Assembly: GCA_036852015.1 (NCBI GenBank)
Contig: JAANDG010000180.1
Location: 180,782 to 244,781, forward strand
Direction: 5' to 3'
From: Pelodera strongyloides
Lineage: Eukaryota; Nematoda; Chromadorea; Rhabditida; Rhabditidae
Length of the DNA: 64,000 nt
Positions within the stretch are counted from its first letter, which is position 1. Each line of letters starts with the position of its first letter. Below are positions 55,561 through 64,000 of this stretch, one piece after another. Both the position numbers and the translations under genes were made by a program. The notes below the pieces were generated by a model that worked only from the letters and a program-made list of their open reading frames with translations, made no database searches and had not been told where the DNA came from.

Positions 55561-55808
55561 TATAAACCCTATATAAAACTACTATATATTGCAGTTTCGT
55601 GGTTCAAACAAATTGTTAGCAATAAATGGTTGACTAGTTCTTACTGCTCGATAACAGCTGCATTTTTGTCTCCCATGAGCGCTCCTTTTCAATATTTGTT
55701 CCACGTTACCAGTCACCAAAGCAACGTTCATTTTCGATACAATGCCTCTCTTCGCGTTGACGCAACATCTCTGTATGCGGCAGCATTCGTTAACTAAAAC
55801 ACTTTAAT

Positions 55809-56070
55809 TTACTTGATCGCTGCTTTGAGGTACATTACGTCTCGTGTCAACGCTGATGTGCAACCAGTTCTGGCGGCCGAGATCTAAAGCAAAAAGTGCC
55901 TTTGGTGCTAAAAGATTATTCCTTAGCAGTTAAAAAAAGCCGTAAACATACATAAATTGTTTCCTCACTCGGACGGCTCACTTGAAATTTGTGTTCCTCG
56001 CACACGACGTTGACGTTGTCGTTGACGCTAACGTTGTCGTTGACGTCAACGAAGTTGACGTGTTCCAAAT
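55809..56070 (-). CDS. Candidate last two exons of an unknown gene
   Basis: Exon 56070-55982 (acceptor ATGTTTTAG, donor GTGAGC) reads LEHVNFVDVNDNVSVNDNVN and VVCEEHKFQ. Exon 55883-55809 (acceptor TTGCTTTAG) continues in phase: ISAARTGCTSALTRDVMYLK, then AAIK and stop. The VND-type repeat reflects a GTTGAC-rich DNA repeat. A diverged copy of the first exon, with a stop, lies near 57200-57260. Function unknown. Confidence 0.3.
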
Positions 56071-57159
56071 CTAAAACATAAAGCATGAGGTTTCTGTTTT
56101 ACGAGCTACGAGTTTAATTCAGTTCGACAGTTTAGTCCCCGAAGTTCACAGTTGATATGCAATGGGATTTAAATAACGGTAGTCGTCTAAAACAGTGAAG
56201 GAGGAAAATAAATATAAAGAGGACAATAAAGGTTCAACGTATGCCCAGACAACCTGCAAGCCTAATATAGAACAAGAATGTAGGTGCAAACCAGAAGGTG
56301 AACAGCGAAAGGCGTAGTGAACATTCTTCGTAAAAGACGTCCTCTTGCTTCCTTTTTTATAATCGGCATCGATAGTCGATGGTACTGCAACAAAACCTTT
56401 TTTTTGTTGACGAAAATGACTCGAATAATATTATATTGCACGAATAAGGCTTGACTGGTTTTATTTGCACATTCAGAGTTTCTGCTTCAGTCTTTCGTGC
56501 GTCACAGGTTATCATGTGACAAGCGAATATTGAGCGCACTGATGATGGTCTAGTAACATAAGAAAACGCGGCGTGCCACAGTTTTACGCTTCATAGAATG
56601 TTGTGGGCGTGGACAGGTACATCATTACCTTTTGAAATATATCTTAATTTTCACCCAAATTCTTGGTTTTTCATCCAAACTCATAGTTTTTTTACTCAAT
56701 CTTAGATCAAATTTTATGAAAACAAATTATCAGTGGCTCGTAAACACTGTACAGTACACTAAAGCGCGCACTTTTCATGTCGAACTTTGCACCTTTCATG
56801 TGGCTATCGCAATACAGGGAGAGTCGGGTTTGAATTTTGAATCAATCTGAAAAATGCACCAATAATTCTTTTAATATAAATAACGTCAGCCTCGAACTTG
56901 AATTGTATCGCGAATATTCCAATAGACTCCTATACACAAAACAAATGTTTTTTTTTAACGAAATTGTGATTTCTGCATCATTCATCGCTACATGCTTCTA
57001 GCATGGTCTTCTGTCTACGCGGCTGCCACTCATTCACTGGATTTTGACCTGCGCGCCCTGAGTTATCTAAGTTGCGGCTTTATGTTATCTAAGTTATCTA
57101 AGTTACTTATGAGACCATTTTTGAAAAAAAGTGCTTTTGGTAAAACATTATACGATTGT

Positions 57160-57500
57160 TGTTAAAATTAACTGCAAACATACGTAGCCGGCGTAGAGTT
57201 TGTTCCTCTCGTGTTACACAGTGTTGACGTTGACGTTGGCGACGGCGTGAGCGATGTTGACTATATTCGTGCCGCGCGGACCTTAAGCACAAAAGTGACC
57301 AGTTCATTTAGATACATGGCATTTACACAACGTTCTCGAAAAAATATCATTGAATGATAATTGTGTATAAATGAAAGTTTTCTAGCATGTGATCTAATAC
57401 TTGGTTAGGAATGTAAATGAAAGTCAGCAGGTGAACCTAGAACTCCACGATGAACATTCTTTTCAAATGGCGTCCTCCGTTTCCCCTCTTGTTAGTTGGT
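57160..57500. repeat. Diverged duplicate of the 55.93-56.36-kb segment
   Basis: Shared words in the same order: CAAACATAC, GTTCCTC, GTTGACGTTG, GCAGGTGAAC/GAAGGTGAAC, GAACATTCTT and GCGTCCTC/ACGTCCTC. The offset is about 1.1-1.2 kb. Confidence 0.55.
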
Positions 57501-58137
57501 CACGTGATCAAGTGATAAGAAGTTGATCATCATGCCACTGAAACGGAATATTTATCATTTTATTGATGAAGCTGACTCATATAAAAAGTTTAATGTATGC
57601 GATGGGCTGGGATTGCTTCTACTTACACGGCCGACGCGTGCCGCAAGCTTTCACTTTACGCATTATAATGTGATGAGCAAACAAATTTACGCGCAGTGGT
57701 GGCATTCTACTCCGAGAGAGTAACGTCAATATGTCATTATTACCACTATTTCTTTCGGCCTAGAGCAAATCAAAGAGTATGAAGACCCGAAGTATTTCTC
57801 TTTCCCTGCTTTAAAATACTAATTAAAAGACTCCTACACTCCCACACTGACGTGTCACACTTTTCATGCGGAAACGTAGCGAAGCGCAGGTTTCTGACGA
57901 TATTCCAATCTGACGAGACTTCAGGAGGTGATGAGATTTCTGACGATGTATGCATCATTAGGTGAGTGCTTCTGGAGGAAGTCTGAAACAAATTCTTATC
58001 ATATCAGTGCAAAAAATACTCCTTGTTTTATTTTAAAACTTGTTTTATTTCACGAGCGCTCTGACTAAGCAAACAAACGTTGTGCATCAAGGGCGGCTAT
58101 GCAACCGCGCATCTCATGAAAAACTTTTGCTATTTTC
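57501..58137. other. Uncertain; one exon-like frame near 57770-57982 (-)
   Basis: Acceptor TTTGTTTCAG ends at 57983 on the minus strand. Two frames beyond it are open for 20-70 codons, but no partner exon fits in phase. Confidence 0.3.
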
Positions 58138-58850
58138 TCAAAGGTTTGCTATTTCCCCCAAAGGTAGTTCATATTTTTTGAAGTTACATTGGTGTGTCAT
58201 ATCACTGCAAGAAAATATCCCCTAGTCTTTTGAATGCGGTGGTTTGATTTTTCTAAGCGTCAAATGCAAGAGAAATGAAATATTATTACTTTTCATGTTA
58301 TAAGTGAACCACGCAAATGAACTTGTGGAAATATCTTCGCATAGCAATTACGTACTTACTATTCGGGATGACAATTGGTCGTAAAAATGTATTCGTGTGT
58401 TGCACCAGTGTTCCGACCCTCGGCGACATCGAAGTCTCCAGTGCTCAATGCTTATTTTTAGTGGTTTGCTAGCTAATAATGACAACTAAAACTACTCATG
58501 CTTACGAAGGTGATGACCTATAGCATTTATACATTCCATCAGTTGAAAACGTTTAGTTTACAAAACTACAATTTCTCGAGGGCTCTTTGCCAAAACACGG
58601 CAAAGGAAAGCAGAGGAGAACGTTGTTGTCTACATGTCTTAGAATACTATGACGAAAGAGATACGAATGAGTCATAGATCATTATTTTTCGTGTAAAAAT
58701 ACAATTCACAAGAACCGTTTCACATACCATGACACAATTGTGGAATCCAATTCTGTCGTGCCAATGTAGAAGTTGCTTTCTCCTTCATGACTTCGGGATT
58801 CGGGACGTCGTGCACGTGCGCATCTCGAACCACGGAATTCCTTACGGTAC
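58138..58850 (-). CDS. Candidate three-exon 3' end of an unknown gene
   Basis: Exons 58850-58728, 58450-58360 and 58204-58138 join in phase. The first reads TVRNSVVRDAHVHDVPNPEV onward to QLCH, the second LSTGDFDVAEGRNTGATHEY to CHPE, the third DMTHQCNFKKYELPLGEIAN, L and stop. Splice sites: acceptors ATTGTCAG, AAATAAG (weak) and TTCTTGCAG; donors GTATGT and GTAAGT. Phases (1, then 2) agree at both junctions, which supports the chain. The product is polar, with no membrane segment and no family recognised. It could be the 3' end of the chain at 60905-62563, but no connecting exon is visible across the repeat element between them. Confidence 0.35.
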
Positions 58851-59054
58851 CTGACAATATAAAAAATTAGCGTAATTCAAATAAGACTCAAAACGACATG
58901 CGAGAGTGCATGTATGTGAAGCACGAGACCTGAAAATGTGTAGATTGCCTGAAAATTTTCATTAGTTCATTCAAAAGCCCTCTCATTCAATTTACATAAA
59001 AGCCCTCTCTTTCACCACTTTACACAGATAAAGAAAACGGAAATAAAATAACAA

Positions 59055-59569
59055 CGATGACCAAAAAAGCTGAAATATTGATTAGTATAATGAGCATATC
59101 CCCCTAGGGAGATTGACCTGAAAATCAAGATTACCACCTAAAAGACACCCAACCATCAGGTGGGCAAGCGAGACAAGCCCTGGCCCGCAGGGGTGCCAGT
59201 GACAACCCAACCCCTTTGAGGGAAGGCACCACAACGGTGGACGCCACCAGAAACAAGAACGCAAACTACTAGGCTTACAGACAAAATGTGTGCAGGAGTC
59301 ACCCGGTTATCGGTCCACCAAACGGTCACCGAGAGGCCGTTGTCAGGTCACGAAATCAATTATAAAAAAGCCAATCAATGAATAACAAGGCAACAAACTC
59401 AAAAGGGAGGAAACCCCTGTCTTATATCCAGAGTCCAAGACTCCCTACAGTAGATGCAAGCAATTGGGAAATAGAACATAGTGATCAAATAAATAGAAGG
59501 GAAAATAACAGGGTAATAAACTGAATATTCTCTACAAAGAGATTCGAACACAACTCGCCACAGTGTCCG

Positions 59570-59612
<43 letters not shown>

Positions 59613-60740
59613 CCTCTCTCTCTATCCTCTCTCCCTAGCTTCTCTCTCTCTTCTCCCTCTTCTCTCTCTCTCTTCTTGGATCACTGCGAGTTGTGCAAGA
59701 TATAAATAAACGAGTAGTAAGGCCTAATAAAAACTAAGTTATAAAAGGTCAGTGATATTTACAGTAATATTTACAAGTATGTACAACCCTACCTATATAC
59801 AACGAGATGTAGGGGTTAGTTGTTTTAACTAGTTGCCCTCCCACCCACGTACCTTATGATAACGAGTAACTATATACAATATATACAATCTATGTACAAA
59901 TATAACGAGTAATGGGGTAAGTCAGTGCTAGAAAGTCAATACGAGTTGAGAATATGAAATATTTACACCCTACCTATATGAGTAGGGGTTAGTTGTTTAA
60001 CGAGTTGCCCTCCCACCCACGTACCTTATAATAACGAGTAAACTATATACAATATATACAATCTATGTACAGATTAAACGAGTAATGGGGTAAGTCAGTA
60101 CTAGTAAGTCAATACGAGTCGAGAATATGAAATATTTACACCCTACCTATATGAGTAGGGGTTAGTTGTTTTAACTAGTTGCCCTCCACCCACGTACCTT
60201 ATAATAACGAGTAAAAACTATATACAATATATACATATGTACAAATATAAACGAGTAATGGGGTAAGTCAGTACTAGTAAGTCAATACGAGTCGAGAATA
60301 TGAAATATTTACACCCTACCTATATGAGTAGGGGTTAGTTGTTTAACGAGTTGCCCTCCCACCCACGTACCTTATTAATAAGCGAGTAAAATATTTACAA
60401 TATATACAATCTATGTACAGGGGTATCTATGTACAACGAGTCAGTGGTAAGTTAATTACGAGTTATTTGCATATGTACAAGGTATTTCAACGAGTTACTA
60501 ACTAGTAAAGGTGAGTAAAGGGTCAGTATTCTAGTGAATGCGAATATGTACAGGCCTAGGCTCTCTCTCTCTCTATATATAATTTTTATTTCTTCGCATC
60601 GTCCTCCGACAATGCCAACCCCTTCCCGAGCATGTTAAATATATCTCAGTTTAAAAAAATATTCGCATCCACTAGATTCGACAGCTTTCTTTACTTTTTT
60701 TTTTTTTTTTATTTATTTTTTTTTTTTTAAAAAAAAAGAG
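59055..60740. mobile_element. GC-rich repeat element with CT tract and tandem array, copy 2
   Basis: It begins like the element at 37060 (GATGACC, AATGAGCATATCCCC) and shares GTAGATGCAAGCAATTGGG, CTGAATATTCTCTAC and a long (CT)n tract (about 59572-59690). It continues into a 173-bp tandem array and ends in T-rich runs (60695-60735) that could be a reverse-strand poly(A). It may be a retroelement fragment; no coding domain found. Confidence 0.55.
59760..60540. repeat. Tandem repeat, about 173-bp unit, four copies
   Basis: Words GTAGGGGTTAGTTGTTT, TTGCCCTCCCACCCACGTAC, CTATATACAATATATACA, ACGAGTAATGGGGTAAGTCA and GAATATGAAATATTTACA recur. GTAGGGG falls at about 59809, 59982, 60154 and 60328. 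Confidence 0.9.
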
Positions 60741-60904
60741 CCCACTGACTTCAAGGTGGTCGTAGGGCGAAACAGACGCAACGGACTTTCAGTAGTGCTG
60801 AAAATCGATCTGAAAATAGAGATGATTGATAGAGAACCCATTATGTTAGCGCTGTCGCGCTAACAAAGGGCAGCACAGGAAGAATTAAATGATTTCAATG
60901 CAGC

Positions 60905-62563
60905 TCAAAGGTCAGGTATAATCAAGAAAGTGGAAATAACTGACACAACAAAGTCGCATCTCTGTTGAGCGAGGTCGGTGCCGTCATTCTGGGAGCCGTC
61001 CTTCTCGAATACTCCAAAACCGGAGCGAGGCTCTGAAAATAATTAGTTTTAGTTATATAAACAGTGAAAGCGGAACAGAATCCGTTTAACACACCTTGTT
61101 TGCCGACACAAGTGCACGCACGCAAACATTAGCGGCGCACATGTAATTTTTGGCGCACCTGAGGCGCACATCTGTCACACCTCTGTTACAATTGTCGGCG
61201 CACCTCTTGCACTGTTCTAGCGCACATGTACTTGTGATGAGCCAGCTTCGCCCCGTGCCCCACAAAATACTCGCCAACACGAATTGGGCACATTTTGGCA
61301 CGCTATACAGGGGAGCACTGTGTGCCGCAATGTCGTGCGGACCCTTTTTGAGCGGAATATCACAAATACTCAATAGACAAACCTGCAACGGAGAGTGCCT
61401 CACAATCGTGGCCTCCAATAACGGGAAACTGGAGCATGCCACTGAAATCAATGAGTTTTAGTTAGAGCCACTTCTGCGAAGGGTGAGAAAAACACAGATA
61501 CATTAAGTAAGAATTCTTTGTGTAAGCTAAATAAGTAGCCTTGAAACGAACCGTCAAACGCGTGGACACTCGTGGGATAGATCGGAATGCAGACGCCGTG
61601 TGACAATGAAATTAATATTCGATGAAAATGTCAAGGGTATTGATAATTGAACTAGCAACACAGTAACGAACGTGGTTATCAGTTTGTCCTAACTGTACAG
61701 TTCCAAGATATGTCTTTAAAAGAACCTCAAAGATCGGAGAAGCAACGTCAGCGTTTTAGTGTTTATTTCCGCAGTATCCGATCACATCACCAGCAAGTGT
61801 TCTCGGGTTACGGCGCATCCGTGTTGAGTTCACTAAAGGTCATAGATTTAAATTTCCCAATAATTTCTGAATAAACACATCGCAAAAAGTGACCTGGAAA
61901 AAGAACTTACCATAATATCGATTCCAATCTAGTCACCGGGTAGGGTGTCCCGGGGGGTTTCCGCCCATGCCCATCACATTTCTCCCGCACAAATTGGGGA
62001 TAAAAACCCTGAAATTTGGCTTATTTGATCGATGAAAATGAACAAATCTCAAGGGAAAAGGTAAAAATCAAGGAACCAAAAGAAAACATCTAAATATTTA
62101 TATTTCATAAAAAATAAACCTTCAGAGAATGGTTCCGTTGCGCTTAGTAATTGGAGAACCACTCCTTGCACCAGATCGTAGCTGGGCGCCAGGCCAGGTT
62201 TGTTCGAAATCTAAAAAAAAAACATTTAAAAGCATAGAAATTTCCCGAGTACTACTATGTCTGCCAAATAATAAATGTATGCTTATTTACTAGATCAGAT
62301 ACAAAGACGAACCAAAAAATCGATCAGCAGGCCTGGACAAGTATCGGGTTCATGGTCCCGCAGGGTGTCACGCGTGGGGCAGCGATGATTCGTACTCTGA
62401 AGTCTGTCTAATTTAAAAAGAACATCATATCTAAGAATGAAGGACGAAATTTGCACGTTTTGCCGTTCAGAATGTTGCTCGTTTATTGAAACGCACAAGT
62501 TACACTACCTTAAACACGCCGCACAAGTGAGCGGGAAGAGCAGGAATCGACAACTGCGCGGAT
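60905..62563 (-). CDS. Candidate six-exon chain of an unknown gene
   Basis: Exons (5' to 3'): 62563-62509 (SAQLSIPALPAHLCGVFK), 62396-62313 (STNHRCPTRDTLRDHEPDTC ...), 62210-62120 (ISNKPGLAPSYDLVQGVVLQ ...), 62019 or 62008 to 61911 (GFYPQFVREKCDGHGRKPPG ...), 61441-61383 (GMLQFPVIGGHDCEALSVA) and 61032-60905 (PRSGFGVFEKDGSQNDGTDL ... stop). Acceptors are TTTTTAG or TTTCAG types. All five junctions keep phase if the fourth exon uses the acceptor at 62019. The deduced product is soluble-looking, with several Cys and Pro, and matches no family I know. A GCGC-rich island sits in the last intron. Several exons also have a second open frame, so the chain is tentative. Confidence 0.35.
61130..61330. 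repeat. GCGC-rich island
   Basis: Repeated GGCGCACCT, GGCGCACATCT and GCGCACATGTA words in the intron between 61032 and 61383. Confidence 0.5.
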
Positions 62564-62584
62564 CTAAAAATGTTGCATTACAGT

Positions 62585-62690
62585 TTGGAGCGAAATGCTA
62601 GCCCCTTTGGAAAATTTGCATATAAAAAACTAGTCTTAATTTTGTACGATCGTCCACGGCAATCGTACAAAATTGGGTACAACGACGGTC
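62585..62690. mobile_element. Truncated hairpin TTAA MITE (GCTAGC type)
   Basis: GAGCGAAATGCTAGCCCCTT, TGGAAAATTTGCATAT, then a shortened stem around TTTTGTACGATCGTCCACGG. It matches the element at 14216-14389; the right arm is largely lost. Confidence 0.8.
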
Positions 62691-62766
62691 AATATTCGTC
62701 AATTGTTACCTTTCAAAGGAATGAAGGTCCACAGGTCGAAAGCGTTAGTTTTCTGACGGTCTAGAC

Positions 62767-63872
62767 CTCGCACGCATGAATCTTCTCGAGCTTGTCGTGT
62801 TTCATGTCCTAGTCCTGTCCCACATCTTGGAACATAAGAACCAGTGGACCAGTTGTTGGTCTTCGGCGGCACACTTGCAAAGCGAGCTTGAATCTAAAAT
62901 ACATCGACAGTAACAAATTTGCAGAGGAATACTTTGTTTACATTAATTTTTACAGGGTGGGGCTGCAGTCCCGAGATGGTATTACAGCGGCGCACGAGAG
63001 AGGGTCCTGTGGCTACGGCGCACGATTGCGGCACGCCTAAGGCGAACATGTGGCGCACATGGTTTTGCAGAGATAAAGGAGCAAAATATGATAAGGAGAA
63101 AATGCTCTTTTCCCGCACGCGGTATTACAGTGCGGCGCACGTTTGCGGCACGCCTAAAGCGAACATGTGGCGCACGTTTGCGGCACGCCTAAGGCGAACA
63201 TATGGCGCACGACTGCGGCACGTCTAAGGCGAACATGGGGCACACATGGTTTTGCAAGGAAAATATGATATTCAAATAGTAAAAAAAACACTCATTTACA
63301 GTACGACAAACCAAGAAGAGTTGGCAATAGATTACCTTTCATGAACCCGCAGTTGCACGCGCGTAGAAAGAGTTCTTTAATGAATACTTTCTTTCTGATG
63401 GGACGAATTCTGGGAGCCGATCTGGTGTGGACGACAAACCACGAGTCAAGTGTTGACCTTTCGCGATCCATGGTGATGCTAAAAGAGTGAACCAATTGCT
63501 TGGAGAAAAATTTCTCAATGAATTTCGCCAAAAAAAAAAAAACACCAAACAGCCATAGTCTACCTTTGAGCGACCACGCGATTCGACGGAGGACCATGGA
63601 AGCGCTAGGGATGTTCCAGAGACAGAGAAGATTCCAGATTCTCAATTCCGACGCAAACACCTTGATGGTGCTAAAGATGCTAACATGAGCATTTCCTGGT
63701 CACTTGCTTCAATTTGGCTGCCGGGTGAACGTGGATCTAAAATACAGTATTGTTACTTAAGTCTCCACATCAGAGTTTCAAATATACAACCTGAGCATCC
63801 AAGAAGATGTTTTAATCATAGTCTACCTCAACAACTTCCTCGTTGGAAGGAAAACCATATTGGGAAGCCATC
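62767..63872 (-). CDS. Candidate 5' exons upstream of the 62.5-kb chain
   Basis: Possible exons: 63872-63827 (MASQYGFPSNEEVVE; ATG at 63871 after CTGTAG), 63736-63564 (IHVHPAAKLKQ, then perhaps a 98-nt internal intron, then RFHGPPSNRVVAQ), 63478-63336 (MDRERSTLDSWFVVHTRSAP onward) and 62893-62767 (IQARFASVPPKTNNWSTGSY onward). Acceptors are TTTTAG and donors GTAGAC, GTAATC and GTCTAG. The first three fit in phase with the internal intron. The last exon does not fit its neighbours in phase, so the join to the 62.5-kb chain is unproven. It may be a separate gene. No family recognised. Confidence 0.25.
62975..63250. repeat. GCGC-rich island with a 35-40-bp tandem repeat
   Basis: GCGGCACGCCTAAGGCGAAC followed by ATGTGGCGCAC recurs four times (near 63025, 63135, 63175, 63210). 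It is the most regular of the GCGC-rich islands and gives a clue to how they are built. Confidence 0.7.
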
Positions 63873-64000
63873 CTACAGGAGCCAAAATTCGTATCGGGTC
63901 GTATGGCGTATAACGATGTGCATCTCACAAATCCGTCCATTCCAATCGTGGAAAATTGACCTTTCGCTTACGCACTTTAAGCGCGGTTCACCTAAAATAC

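Overview
The window is eukaryotic and most probably from a nematode. Genes are split into short exons with nematode-style splice sites (TTTTCAG or TTTTAG acceptors, GTAAGT or GTGAGT donors). One gene reads as a nematode-type serpentine chemoreceptor of the Srh/Str superfamily. The LINE at the left edge resembles the APE-type CR1-like elements common in nematodes. The species cannot be fixed from sequence alone.

Layout. 1-3862: minus-strand LINE with ORF1 and a twice frameshifted endonuclease/reverse transcriptase ORF2. 3.9-14.8 kb: no convincing gene, but many fold-back elements (MITEs), CT/GA microsatellites and a tRNA-Leu-like fold-back element. 14849-23170: plus-strand 13-exon gene for a 469-residue seven-transmembrane receptor similar to sex-peptide/myoinhibitory-peptide receptors, with a tRNA-Gly(UCC) gene in intron 2. 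24983-28448: plus-strand 6-exon gene for a 337-residue chemoreceptor; one of its 3' splice sites lies in the end of a MITE. 28.6-30.5 kb: a block of about 130-bp satellite broken by nested MITEs. 30.8-35.3 kb: more MITEs and a small inverted gene duplication. 35.8-38.1 kb: plus-strand exons of an unidentified gene. 38.3-38.9 kb: second tRNA-Leu-like fold-back element. 40.06-47.06 kb: about 7 kb of the same satellite, with a 392-bp higher-order duplication. 48-64 kb: a minus-strand region of small candidate exons, several tandemly duplicated and decaying, interrupted by a GC-rich repeat element carrying a 173-bp tandem array.

The two receptor genes are the best-supported protein-coding content. 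Both models were built by hand from splice sites and phase; every junction keeps frame, and each gives seven hydrophobic segments and a length usual for its family. Candidate genes at 35.8-38.1 kb and 53-64 kb are tentative, because short exons are often open in more than one frame.

The most unusual content is in the repeats. At least five MITE families insert at TTAA and share related ends. A second set shares a (C/T)ATTC-type end. A tRNA-derived element with intact A and B boxes sits between two GC-rich hairpins, in two copies. There is a chimeric MITE, and a MITE appears to have supplied a splice acceptor.
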